Program-made: the position numbers and the translations under genes
From: Symsagittifera roscoffensis
Lineage: Eukaryota > Xenacoelomorpha > Acoela > Convolutidae
Assembly (NCBI RefSeq): GCF_963678635.1
Contig: NC_087064.1
Coordinates: 20,262,509 to 20,326,508, forward strand
Length of the DNA: 64,000 nucleotides
Direction: 5' to 3'
Part shown: positions 11,691 through 23,970 of the stretch, in pieces
Layout of the letters: each line of letters begins with the position of its first letter
Numbering within the stretch: the stretch's first letter is position 1
Notes under the pieces: generated by a model
Told to the model about the DNA's origin: nothing
Database searches by the model: none
What the model saw: the letters and a program-made list of their open reading frames with translations, nothing else

Positions 11691-11940
11691 TTTGAAGGGA
11701 TTATATTGAAAAAACAGTCGTCATCGGAGTTGATAACAACAATTCTGCTAACCCACTTTCTGTGGGAATTGCAGCAACAGGCGCTAAAAGCGTACCCAGA
11801 TGAGTCCCAAGATATGAAGGATTACCTAGTGCTTCAAGGTCTTCTCGAAGGGATCCACCAAAGTAAAAATAGACTTGAAATGCACAAGGCAATCGAGGAA
11901 ATCCATGCAGTGCATAGCCACGCCCTGAATCTGAAAAACT
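11690..11940 (+). mobile_element. Ty3/gypsy gag fragment, copy 1 of 3
   Basis: The frame 11505-11942 contains the segment LKAYPDESQDMKDYLVLQGL followed by LLEGIHQSKNRLEMHKAIEE. This resembles the retrotransposon gag core in which a large helix is followed by a short loop and a conserved pairing of Arg and Leu. The same segment returns twice downstream. It is fused directly to the end of the Penelope-like remnant through a short sequence shared with the LINE-like element (11636-11675). Confidence 0.6.
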
Positions 11941-12480
11941 AACGGTTGAAAAAGTTATCCTTCATCTTCTAAGTCTTTACAATTGCCATTTTGTCGCTCT
12001 TCAGCTCTAGCGATAGCGGTACCAGGGTAAAAAATCGACCCCACACTCAAACTACGAAAGGCCAGTGGTCTACTACTATTGTTACGTTCCACAAAAGCTG
12101 CTTACAACAGCCCATGGAACAAGAGTCACACCGCCTGGTCGCTTCTGAAAGGTCCCGTTTTGCGGCTCTGAAACAGAAAGAATGTGAGATAAAATGAAAA
12201 CTGCTTATGAGAACTCTCAGATTTGAATGCTTGAAGATTCTCCTTGCACTTTTGAGGTAAAGAAAACCAAGCCAGCCATCTTTGAAGAAGTCCTTATTGC
12301 ATGCGCATGATGGCTTTCGCAATTTTGGAGCTTAATTGACGTCTTAACACAATTCGGAGTTGTTGGCTTGATAGTTTCATTTTAGATTTTTGCGCGGATG
12401 ACGTTTAACCATTAGTACGCATTGACTGTTATTGCGTCCCCTGGTTCAAGTTTTGAATCAGGTTACCAATTTCACTGTTC
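11940..12480 (-). mobile_element. Second, more decayed tail of the LINE-like element
   Basis: The plus strand here matches 7430-7900 with many small changes: it shares the alanine-rich block, GCTGCTTACAACAGCCCATGG (allowing one base) and the cysteine/histidine region. On the minus strand only 12322-12047 stays open and the cysteine motif is damaged. It therefore represents the C-terminal end of the same family as 7353-9979, but an older copy. Confidence 0.7.
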
Positions 12481-13560
12481 AAACTTGTCACGGAATTTTA
12501 TTGGGAAATTCTGATGGCTGAGAACTGATATCAATATTTAACGATAATGACACAGAGGAAAACCACTGGTCACATTGTAGAAAATTTTCTATAAGGTTAT
12601 GAGGATTTTATGACACGTAACGAGAAACGGAGCGGTGCATATCTACAAGTTTGCTCAGTTAATTTGAGCAAAAAAAAAAACGAGAAAAACGGAAAGACAC
12701 AGGAAAATCAAAAACGGTTTTTTCCGGATCAGTTGGTGACACCTCACTAATATTAGAATCCAATTCAAAAAACTTAATAGACCAAATCTAACCGTGGAAA
12801 CAGTCACTAAAAAATTGAGAATACTAATGCGCGCATTTTTTTGAATGCTAAAAAACTTTTCTAAAAAAATTAAAGTTGTTTGGTACCTACTTTGCCAACG
12901 CACGGACAGTCGTCCAGTGATATCCTTTTTGTACTACAGTGTCAGGGGAGAAATATAAAAAAAACCTCAGAAAAAACATGTGAATTTCAAAAAAAAACCG
13001 AATTAGTCAAAAACTGTCGAGCAAGACAAAAAAAACTGGTGAAAGAAACAAATAAATGTTAAAACACGTTAAAATCACTGTTCATTTAGAAAATCGAGAA
13101 AAAATTTGATCAATTTGGAATTTTTTTTGGGTTAAAAATTTTCAAAAAACTTGAAAAACAAGAAGTGATTGGACTGACTTCAATGGAAAATTGAAAAGAA
13201 CGAACTGAAACTCTTAAAAATTAGCCGAAAAACTGATAAATTTTGGAAGTAACAACGGATAAACTGTAGTTGCTTAGACCTCAAAAAAGCGTCATTGTAA
13301 TTTGAAATCAGTGCTCAAAACCTAGAAAGACTCCAACTACAGGGATAACTTTTATTAGGATGACAGTTAAGTATGACAACGGCAATTTGCTATTACCGGA
13401 GGCACTCACCGGTGCTTACGTTTTTAAAAGCTCTTTAACACATTTTGAGCTACTAGCCGAACTAGAAGAAAAAGGAAATTACCAAAATTGAACCAGAACT
13501 GATGAAGGGCCGCAATATTTTGAGTTAAGACTGCAGAGGTTTTTTGCAGGCCTGCTATAA
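12481..13560. other. No gene seen; A/T-rich
   Basis: Long A runs and short frames only. No repeat boundary was found by eye between the LINE-like tail and the next gag fragment. Confidence 0.4.
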
Positions 13561-13566
13561 TTATCT

Positions 13567-14134
13567 ATGATGAGATCTTTAACGCTTTTTGAAGGCATTA
13601 CACTGAAACAAGAGTCGCCTTCGGAGTTGAAAACAACAATTCTACTCACCGACTTTCTGTGCGAGTTGCAGTTATCGGTGCTGAAAGTGTACCCAGATGA
13701 GTCCCAAGATATAGAGCATCACCTAGTGCTTCAAGGTCTTCTCGAAAGGATCCACTTGAATAAAACTAGACTCAAGCTGCACAAAGCAATTGAAGACAAG
13801 GACATAAACATCGCCTAACACTTAAGAATTGAGAAGGAAGCGGTCATTAGAATTGGAGTTGGAAATAACAATTCTGCTAAACGACCTTCTGTGAGAATTT
13901 CAGTAATCGGCGCTGAAAGCGTACCCAGATGAGTTCCAAGATGTGAAGGATCACCTGGTGCTTCAAATTCTTCTCGATGGGATCCACCAAAGTAAAACTA
14001 GACTTGAGCTGCACAAGGCAATTGAGGACAAGGACATAAACATCGCCAACACTTTACGGTTCGCAACATCGCAATCATGTTGCGACCCGTATAAAGGTCT
14101 TGGAAAGCGGGAAGCAGAAAATTTCTTAAAATAA
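13567..14134 (+). mobile_element. Ty3/gypsy gag fragments, copies 2 and 3 in tandem
   Basis: Two further copies of the gag segment, at 13567-13818 and 13835-14134, each with VYPDESQD or the equivalent, a leucine-rich helix and KAIEDKDINIA. They differ from each other and from copy 1 by scattered substitutions and small indels. Copy 3 goes on into a region with KGLGKREAENFLK before a stop, and a further broken frame runs to about 14410. The triple repetition within 2.5 kb suggests segmental duplication or unequal recombination in an already dead element. Confidence 0.6.
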
Positions 14135-14849
14135 GTGGCAGTGTGCGCATCAAAAGCCAAACGTAGCAAGAATCCGAAGAGTTTTCGATAACGCGGAGAA
14201 CTGTTTACCCCGCCTTCTTTGTTTGGATTTCATGATGGATCAAAAAAGTATTCTAAACATTGGCGAACATTTGCCGTACAGTTCGAAACATTGGGCAGCG
14301 CTTCCTATATCAGCACAAACAACGAATGGTATCCTCAGTTTGCAATGGCGCAGAGAATATACCATTCTCCAGTAGACATGAAAAAGAGTAGAAATCGTCA
14401 TCAAAGATAAAAAATGGTAGCATCATTAATAGTCAAGAAAGTTTTTTCAAACGCATGCAGGATTTGCAAGAAAAAACAGGACTACTTTTAGCTCACTGAT
14501 AAGTGTAAGCCAGGGAAAAGCTTGCCTGAAGTTATTAAATTTACCAATAAAAGCTTTAACATATAATATAACAGAAAAATTGCTCATTACCCCGATTCGG
14601 AAAATCAGATTGAAATCAACGGACAATTTAGTAGCAAGGGTTGACAGCAGGTTTGTTCATTGTGAAAACACGCTTAGCTGGAAAGTGAACAATTTCGATC
14701 AGTAAAAAAGAAGAGATAAGGGATATCGTTTGATAGACATCACCATATCTTTCCACGCAGGTCAATAGACTTGTGAAATTTGGATAGAAACTGACACACA
14801 TGGTCAAGTTTATTGCTGGTGCAAAACCATTTCAGCAGATATGAAATTT

Positions 14850-15330
14850 GAAAAGCGAAATACCAAGAGAAAGATTACTGAAGACTTAGAAAAAGGCGAC
14901 CTTGTTGAACCAACTCACTCAAATTGGGCAGCCCGATCTGTACTCATTTTCACGATCTCACAGATTGGTAGTTGATTATCGAGGACGTAACCAGCAGACC
15001 AAAAAGACAAGTTGTCCCTAATTCAGATAAGTCATGTCATTCACTCATTGGACGGCAACATGTTCTCGAAGTTCTTCTCGAAGTTTTATTTAATTTCTCT
15101 CACTCTCAAGTAGCAGTAAATGAAGTATCACAAAAGCACGCAGCCTCCATAACAACCTTCCGCCTCTTTTTTTGGTAAAAGACTACCAATGGGTCTCGCT
15201 TCAGCGCTGGGAGCATTTTAAAACTTGATGGAGGTAATAATGAGTGAACTATCATGTAAAACTGCTTTGGTGAACCTAGACGATATAATCATCTTTGGTA
15301 AATCATTTAAGGGACGTTGGAATTTATTCT
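14850..15330 (+). mobile_element. Ty3/gypsy reverse transcriptase remnant
   Basis: The reading shows the usual order for gypsy RT: LEKGDLVEPTHSNWAA near 14885, then AVNEVSQKHAASITTF near 15115, then KRLPMGLASALGAF near 15176, and ALVNLDDIIIFGKSF near 15270. The Asp pair of the YLDD box is kept but Tyr is Asn. A stop follows GAF and frames change between the blocks, so no active enzyme can be made. Confidence 0.8.
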
Positions 15331-15979
15331 GTGTCAACTGAAGGAAAAGAGGCTAAAACTATAGGAATCGAAATGAAAAATTCAATTTCTTGGGCTCATT
15401 TTGTCGAAGAACGAGTTTGAGAATGACCAGGAAAAAACTTAGTTAGGCAATTGAAATATCCTCACAATATCAAACAACTGTGGGCTGAGTTGACTGAAGA
15501 TAATATTTTAGGTTCAATGTTGGATAAACTAGGACAGTTGCAATTCGAAATCAAGAACGAAGCGGAAAAAAACCTATGCGGAGCGCTTATCAAATGTTTC
15601 AACTACCACTGATGAGGTGGTTTATCAATTAGAAAAAGCCATAGACATTTCGAACAAAATATGGGAACAAGCATTGAAAACTTTTGATTTGGAGTTATAA
15701 AAATTAAAGCGAAAGAAAATAAAAAAATAAAAAAAGAGTTGGGTACAAATTTAGTGGAAGTCCGAAGAAAACAACTGAATGGCTCCTCAAGAATTTTAAA
15801 GAGCTTCGGATCATTTTCAAAAATTTGAAATCAAAAACGATTAATCACAAAAGTTAAACTGACGAAAGAAAAGTACCTCGTAGTTTAATTTGTGCTGATT
15901 CCAGTTCTACTGGGATGAACAGGGATTTTAAAGATTGAATTATTGGAAGTAAAAAAAAATACAGCTGGAAAGAACCCTA

Positions 15980-16490
15980 GCCACAAAATGTGCATTCAAT
16001 GCAGACTGGGAAACCCGGCCATTCCTTTTGGCTGGCAGCTTTGGATATCATGGGATTGTTACCGGAATCAGGAGGATTCAAGTATATTCTTGTAATTGCA
16101 GATCATTTCCCGAAGTGGTACGAAGAGGTAGCATTAATAAAATTGCTCAATAACTGGGTATCTTATTTTGGCTGCCCAGCTAATCTGCACAGCGGCAAAA
16201 TATCAAACTAAAATTTTCTTAAATTTTTGATCCGAAGTAGAAATCCTTAAATCTTGCACAACATCATATCATCTCCAGGTAATGGGATCGAAAAAACCAA
16301 CAGAACAATCATCGAAGCTTGGTCTAAATATGTGGGAGATAACCAAACCAACTGGGCCAATTATCTTCAAACAATTATGGATCATGATAGATCTTCAATT
16401 CATGCAATGACACAATACACTCCTTATTATCTGATTTTGGCTCGTCTTTGCTATTTTGCAAATTTTTGCATGGAAGAAAAATCATAAACA
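15980..16490 (+). mobile_element. Ty3/gypsy integrase remnant
   Basis: Two frames carry integrase core pieces. In 15990-16211, LDIMGLLPESGGFKYILVI supplies the first catalytic Asp and NLHSGKISN stands where the second Asp should be, with Gly in its place. In 16254-16487, GNGIEKTNRTIIEAWSKYVG supplies the third acidic residue (Glu) with the usual N-R-T context, followed by TQYTPYYLIL, the usual end of the core. Between the two the frame is broken. The integrase is therefore inactive. Confidence 0.8.
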
Positions 16491-17950
16491 TAAGTCTTTG
16501 CAATGCCAGACGTTTTTTAAAGAACTTTAAGAAGGAACATCAATAAGGCCATGAACTGGTGCGCGATAAGATGGTTGTCGAACAAGATACACATCGAAAA
16601 AAAACAGAGTCTTATCTTAGGAAAACGAATCATTGCTCTGTAATTTTCTTGTCTTATGAAACTACGTTTGCTTTTTGAGCTAAGTTTGAAAAATTAACAG
16701 CTAATTATAAAGTTCAAAACAATTTAGATGCGTCTTTTACATAGCACTGGAACACAAACTACGTAATCTGGAAAAACGAATGTGATATGAATGATTTTTT
16801 GGCATTGAGCTAAAAGAACCAAAGTTGGAAAATATATTAAAATGGAAAAAAACGCCTCGGGATTATATCTCAAAAAAGCAGGAGACTTGTTGTACATAAA
16901 TCGATTTGCAAAACACAGGTCAAATTTGCAATCATACCTTTTTGCACAGAAAAAGTACCCGAGGATGTCCCGAGTACCCCAATCAGTAGAGTAATGTATA
17001 TCAAAACTATACTCACATTGTGTGCAAAAAAGTTCATTCTGGAGCTTTTGACTTAGGTAATGGATCCTGGTACAATATGCAAACCAATTGAGTTCGATCT
17101 TTACGCCTAATAAAATTAGAGCAACGGAGAAAAACAACACGCAAATTTTAGCTCTTTTGACTCTACTGGTGAAAGTCTTTTCAGTGTTACAGAAAGAGAG
17201 ATAATCAATTGTCACTACTTATGAACCATAGTAGGAAAACAATAACTGCAACGGACGTCTTCCTGGGACAAAACGGGGAGTACTCTCATGAACAATAAAG
17301 TCATAATGAACTGAAACTTTCACCATACTGCTGCAATTGCTTTCCTTGGTTTACAAATATGAAACTACAGCCGTTTCGCTATTGGGACTTGGCCAGTTAG
17401 GGAAATTGCAATCATTATGGTAACAGTTTACCTTCTATGTAAAGTTCTGGGATTGGTTTTGCGTATTTTTTTCTTTAGTTTTGGTAAAGAACGTGGTAAA
17501 TAAAGGCAACAAAATTTAAGCGATTAAACCCGATGGGACATTCAGTTATTTTAAGAATTTGAGGAGAACTGAAAAACAAAAATTACCAGCATAAATAAAA
17601 CCTTGTTTATTAAGAGAAACAAACGGGCAGTTCACGGGACATCAGTATAATGCAATCAAATATCAACAAATAAGTCACGTAACCTTGAAATGTTTGGACG
17701 AATCAAAATATAATACATTTGAGTGCAATTGGGGCATGAGAAAAAAATTTAAAAAAAAAACACAGTGTAGTTCATGAGATTAGGACAAATTGTTGTGTGA
17801 CATGAGTAGACATGAAAAAGAGAACAACCATCAAAAAACAAGACTATGGCCCGTCCACTAGCAGACAGTTTGATTCAAATTGCAAAAAAAAGAACTTCAA
17901 CGAGAGACCGTAAACTCACTAAATGTTACCTTAGTTATTCATTGAACCCA
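16491..17950. other. No supported gene; possible degenerate 3' end of the gypsy element
   Basis: A 163-codon minus-strand frame at 16724-17215 is antisense to the gypsy pol and resembles nothing I know; the plus strand is fragmented. No long terminal repeat pair could be matched to sequence upstream of gag. Confidence 0.3.
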
Positions 17951-20900
17951 TCATTACATTTAATTCTAGATTGAAGAGACAATATCTATGCGACTATATG
18001 GGAGAGGCTTAGAGCGAGAATTCCGATTGTCCGTTTTTGACGTCTGAGAGTTTGTTAATTACTTTTCGAATTTCAACGTTGGATGAACAATCAATTTTGG
18101 AAGGCCAGAGGACACCAAAAAGGCACCACAGCGACAGACTCTATCTTAGTGGAGAGCTATGCGGGGAAATCACGGTTGAACGCCAGCGCTTTCAGCTTTA
18201 CTGAAAATCTTCCAAAACGCGAAGAAACGTAGGACAACCTAAATTTTTCGGAAAAACCTGCTTCGCACAGACAGGTTATCTTCTGTAGAAAGAGTAGTTA
18301 TTAACTTAGATTAGGAACCGGCAAAACAATAAATGGGAGTGATGAAAATCAACAAATGGCCTGACAAAGTCCAGCTAGTCCCTTCACGGTCAACTCACTT
18401 TTAGATTCCTTGACTTCAACACGATTGTCTCCCATCACAAGAACCGCGTCAACAGACAGAAGACACTTCAACAGAAAACACTTTGTATTCATTTCTTCAT
18501 TGAAGCCCACCATGATAGCAATCGGACCATTCTCAGCAGAAGTGGAACAGACTAGTCAAGATCAACACAGCGACTTTTTCCCGAAAATCGACGCAGAAAC
18601 CAGGGTAGGGGCAGATTACTTCCACGCATATTTCAACTATCAAGTATTGTTTGTAAAGTTTTTGCTTTGTAATTTTTCTCTAAAAATATCTGTAGAAAAC
18701 TTGAGTTTTCTGTAAAATTTGTGTGATTAAAATCAAGGTACATATGCGCACATCGTTCATGAAACACTAATGCTCAAACTAAAATATAAATTTTTTTCAG
18801 GTTTTGTTGGCCTTGAAGTGCAGTGAGAATAGTGTAAGAGTAGCGGGAATTCGGATATAACTAATTTACGACATTCAACATGGACCAACAATAGAATTTG
18901 GATAGCCAGAGGCACCAGTAAAAGGTCAGCGGCAGATTCTATTTCAGTGGAGAGCTATCTAGAGAAACCACGGATGAACACCATTTCTTTTAGGTTAACG
19001 GGCAATTTTTCCAAAATGCGAAGGAACGTAGGACAACCTAACTTTTTCTGGAGAAAGATGTTTTGTAGACAGGTTATCCTTGGTAGAAAGAGTAGTATTT
19101 AATTAGAAGAGGAACCGGCGCAAAAAACATGGCAGTGATAAAAATCAACAAGAAGCCCGACAAAGACCAGCTAGTCGTTTTACGGTCAACTCAGCTTTAG
19201 GTGTTTTGACTTCAATCCGATAGATCTCTCATCAAAAGAACCGCATCGGCAGACAGTACACTTCAAAAGAAGACACTTTGTACTTGTTTCTTTCTGGACG
19301 CCATGATAGCAATCGCCTCATTCTCAGCAGAAGAGGAACAGACCAGTCAAAATCAACGACATTTTTTCGAAAGTCGACGCAGAAATCAGAGTAGCGGAGG
19401 ATTCCTTTCACGCACAATTCAACAATCATGGAAAGTTGGATGATCACAATCCCTCATTAGTTCTACCTTGGTCCAGTTTTAGAATAAACCTCGTTTTAAC
19501 GCATCGAGAATCATGAATATTTCATGATTCACTTGTTTGTAACATTTCTGGTTTGTAATTTTTCTCTATAGATATCTGTAGAAAATGTAAGTTTTCTGTA
19601 AAATTTGTGTGAATAAACTCTATGTACATATGCGCATATCGTTCATGAAAACCTTGGTGCTCTTACCAACATTTATTTTATTCAGATTTTGTTGGCCGTA
19701 GAGTGAAGGGAGAATAGTGTAAGAGTAGCTTTATTGGCTACCATTTAATTTTAGAGGTAACTTTTGCCTGCAGTCGTGTATGTTTTGAATCGTGTTTTAA
19801 CTTAGAACAATTTGACTTCCAGTTCTCAATGGATACCTACCTGTTAGTTTGTCTTTTCGAAGTCCATTAGACTTTGAGGCAGTTTTCTAGTTGAACAGAA
19901 ACGGAACAATTTCACTTTTTTCTTTTTTAAAAAACTCTAGTTTGACAGTTTTTGTACCAGTGGTAACATCAATCTTTATTTGAGATGAATGGAGATAGTT
20001 GTATCTTTCATTTGCCTCTGCAGGAGGGCGTGTCATGGTGAAGAAGAGAATGAGCGCTTTCGCTGGGTACAAGGAGGCAATAAGTATGCATCTATATGGG
20101 AGAGGGTTAAAGCGGGAATTCGGATATAACAAATTTACGACCTTCAGCATGGACTAACAATCAAATTTGGATAGCCGGAATCAACGACAAAAGGTCAGTG
20201 GCAGATTCTATTTCAGTGGATAGCTGTCCGGAGAAACCACGGATGATCACCAGCACTTTGAGCAGATCGGAAATTTTTCGAAAACGCGAAGGAACCTAGA
20301 ATAACCTAATTTTTTTTAGAAGAAACTTACTTCGTAGACAATTTATCCTCGGTAGAAAGAATAGTAATTAACTAAAATGAGGAACGGCACAAAAACTGAT
20401 GGCAGTGATAAAAATTCAACAAGAGGACTGACAAAGTCCAGCTAGTCCTTTTACGATCAACTCACTTTCAGATTTTTCTACTTTAATCCGATAGATCTCC
20501 CATCAGAAGAGCCCAATCAGAAGACAGAAGACACTTTATTAGAAGACAATCTGTACTCGTTTCTTCATTGAAGCCCTTCATGATAGTAAGCGGCTCATCA
20601 TCAGAAGGAGTGAAAGAGAATAGTCAAGATCAACTAAGCGACATATTCTCGAAAATCGACGCACAAACCAGGGAAGGGGGAGGACTCCTTCCACGAACAT
20701 TTCAACAATCATGGAATTTTGGATGATCACAAACCCTCATTAGATCTACCCTGGTGCGACTTTAGCTTTTATCTTGTTTTAACGCATCGAGAATCATGAA
20801 TCTTTCATAATTCGTTTGTTTTGTAACGTTTTTGTTTCGTAATTTTTCTCTATGTATCTCTAAAACTTTTTTTAACTGTTCTGTAAAGTCGTGTGATAAA

Positions 20901-23900
20901 ACTCTATGTACATATACGCTTACCTTTCGCGAAAACTTTGGTGCTCGTATTAATTTTTGATTTACTTTTTCCATTTTTATTTATCGTCGGGTGGAAGGAG
21001 AATGATGTGAGAGTAGCTATCTACCGAGAAGGAATCCTCCCCTAACCTGACTTCTGCGTAAGCTTTTTGTCGGGTAATGGTAACACTTCAATCCGGTATT
21101 ACCATTTAAAATTACATGTGTAAAATTTTCTTTCAATCATGAATTGTGAATTCTGTTTTTAAATAGAACATTTCGACCTCAGTTCCCTAATAGGATACCT
21201 ACCTGTTTTTTGTCTTTTGAAGTCCATTAGACTTTGAGGCAGTTTTCTAGTTGAATAGAAAAGGAACAGTTTTAATTCACTTAATTCTTTCATACTTTTT
21301 TAGTCTCCAGTTTGTCAGTTTTTGTTGCCAATGGTAACATCAACAATTATTACAGGTGACTGGAGATAGTTTTATCTTTCATTTGCTTTTGCAGGAGAGC
21401 TTTCCACGATAAAGAAGATAATGAGTGGTTTCGTTGGGTACAATGAGACAATATGTATGCGGCTATATGGGAGAGGGTTAAAGCGGGAAATGGGGTTATC
21501 AATTTTTCTTACGTCTGAAAATCATATAATTACTTTACAACTTTCAACTTGGACCAACAATCAAATTTGGATAGCCAGAAGGCACCAACAAAGTGTCAGC
21601 GGCAGATTCTATCTCAGTGTAGAGCTTCCCGGAGAAACCACGGATGAACACCATTACTTTTAGGTAAACGGGCAATTCTTCCAAAATGCGAAGGAAAGTA
21701 GGACAACCTATTTTTTCCAGAGAAAGATGCTGCGATAGATCTCCATCACAAGAGTCGCATCAGCAGACAGAAGATACTTCAACAAGAAGAATCTTTGTAC
21801 TCATTACTTCATTGAAGCCCACCATGATAGCAAGCGGCTCATTCTCAGCAGAGAGGGAAGAGACTAATCAAGATCGACTCAGCGACATATTCTCGAAATT
21901 CGACGTAGAAACTAGGGAAGGGGAGGATTCCTTCCAGGCACTTTTCAACAATCATGGAAACATGGATGATCACAGCCCTTCATTAGATCTACCCTGGTGC
22001 GGTTTTAGATTGTATCTTGTTTTAACGCATCGGGAATCATGAATGTTTCATAATTCGTATACTTGTAACGCTTTTCTTTTGTACTTTTTCTCTGGGGATA
22101 TCTATGAAAATCAAAACAATTCTGTAAAATTGTTTGATTAAACTCTAAGTACATATGCGCATACCGTACATGAAAACTTTGGTGCACATATTATTTTTTG
22201 ATTTACTTTTTCTATTTTTTTTTCGTTGGTTGAAAGGAGAATAGTGTAAGAGTAGCTATGTGCGTGGAAGAAATCCTCCCTTAACCTCGTTTTTGCGTCG
22301 ATTTTTACCGGGCAATGGTAACACTTCAATCCCGTATTACCATTTAGTATTACATATGTAAGTTTTCCATGAATGCAATCATGAATGCTTTGAATTGTGT
22401 TTTAAATAGAACAATTTGACCTACAGTTCTCAATAGGATACTTACCTGTTTTTTGTCTTTTCGAAGTCCATTAGACTTTGAGAAAGTTTTCCAGTTGAAT
22501 ATAAAAGGATCAGTTTTGATTCACTTAATTCTTTTATTTTTTTTTGCTCTAGTTTTATCAGTTTTTGTTACCAGTGGTAACATCAATTTTTTTTACAGGT
22601 TACTGAAGATAGTTGAATTTTTGATTTGCCTCTGCAGGAGGGCGTGTCATGGTAAGTAAGATAATGAGCGGTTTCTCCGGGTACAATGAGACAAAATGTA
22701 TGCGACTATATGGGAGAGGGTTGAAGCGGGAAATTGGGTTTATCCGTTTTTTACGTCTGAAAGTCATATAATTACTTTACAACTTTCAACTTGGACCAAC
22801 AATCAAAATTGGATAGCCAGAGGACACCGACAAAATGTCAGCAGCAGATTCTATCTCAGTGTAGAGCTATCCGGATAAGCCACGGATGATTACCATTACT
22901 TTTAGCCTTTTGGGCAATTCTTCCAAAATGCAAAGGAACGTAGGAAAACCTAATTTTTTTCCAAAAAAAAGATGCTTCGTAGACAGGCTATCTTCGATAG
23001 AAAGAGTAGTAACTAATTTATAAGAGGAGCCGGCATGAAAATTGATGGTAGTGATAAAAATCAACAAGAAGCCTGACAAAGTCCAGCTAGTCCGTTTACA
23101 GACAACTCACGTTCAGATTTTTTGACTTCAATCCGATAGATCTCCATCACAAGAGCCGCATCAGCGGAGAGAAGACACTTCAACAGAAGACACTTCGTTC
23201 TCATTTCTTCATTGAAGCCCACATTGATAGCAAGCGGCTCATTCTCAGCAGAATTAGAAGAGACTAATCAAGATCAACTCAGGGACATATTCTCAAATAT
23301 CGACGCAGAAACCAGGGTAGGGGAGGATTCTTTCCACGCACATTTCATCAATCATGGAAACTTGGATGATCACAATCCCTCCTTAGTTCTATCTTGGTGC
23401 GATTTTAGATTGTATCTTGCTTTAAAGCATCAGGAATCATGAATGTTTTTGATTTGTTATTTTTCTCTATAGATATCTAAAAAAATTGTAAGTGTTCTGT
23501 AAAATTGAATAAAAACTTTATTGCTCATAGTAAACTTTTTAATTTTGTCATTTTTGTGGTTCGTGGGGTGAAGGGCGAATAGTGTAAGAGTAGCTATAAT
23601 GGCTACCATTTAGTATTACAGATGTAAATTTTTCCTGGAATCATGAATTTTGTAAATTGAGTTTTAGTTAAAACGATTTGATCTCCAATTCTTAATAGGA
23701 TACCTACCTGTTTTGTGCCTTTTCGAAGTCTCTTAGACTTCAAGCTGTTTTCTCGTTGACTCGAAAAGAAACTGTTTTAATTCACTTATTTCTTTTTAAT
23801 TTTTCGAACTCTAGTTTGTCAGTTTTTTACCAGTGGTATCATCAACATTTATTACAGATGACTGGAGATAATTGTATCTCAATTTGCCTATGCAGGAGGG

Positions 23901-23970
23901 CGTGTCATTGTCATGGTAAAGAATATAATGAGCGGTTTCCCTGGGTAAAACCTCATAGGTAAAACACGAA
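17950..23970 (+). repeat. Tandem array of five and a half diverged 0.8-1.4 kb units
   Basis: The same landmarks recur in order. GGGAGAGGGTTAAAGCGGGA or a variant lies near 17997, 20098, 21470 and 22714. A phrase near CCAACAATCAAATTTGG lies near 18085, 18882, 20150, 21553 and 22795. A phrase near GATTCCTTCCACGCAC lies near 18612, 19400, 20680, 21928 and 23325. Unit starts are therefore about 17960, 18830, 19830, 21190, 22437 and 23697, the last unit partial. Units differ by substitutions and indels, so the array is not recent. Each holds a splice-acceptor-like site (TGCCTCTGCAG before GAGGGCGTG in several units), an open frame ending at a conserved stop, and an AT-rich tail with an ATTAAA or AATAAA signal. 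It looks like a tandem family of gene or retrogene copies, mostly broken. Confidence 0.7.
21686..22042 (+). CDS. Recurrent ORF of the tandem array, intact example (unit 4)
   Basis: 118 codons, unrecognised. The core MIASGSFSAEREETNQD followed by LSDIFSKFDVETREGEDSF recurs with few changes in unit 5 (23212-23442) and, altered, in unit 1 (18410-18715). Units 2 and 3 have the same text broken by small indels near 19358 and 20681. The shared C-terminus LTHRES ends in TGA, followed within about 130 bases by an ATTAAA or AATAAA and T-rich sequence, as in a last exon with 3' UTR. No signal peptide or known domain is seen. The start shown is simply the first ATG of the open frame; an upstream exon is likely. 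Confidence 0.3.
   Translation: MRRKVGQPIFSRERCCDRSPSQESHQQTEDTSTRRIFVLITSLKPTMIASGSFSAEREETNQDRLSDIFSKFDVETREGEDSFQALFNNHGNMDDHSPSLDLPWCGFRLYLVLTHRES

Noticed and set aside
16724-17215. 163-codon minus-strand ORF
   Set aside because: It lies antisense next to the gypsy remnant, has no ATG-linked domain, and is Cys/Phe-rich as expected for a shadow of A/T-rich coding sequence.
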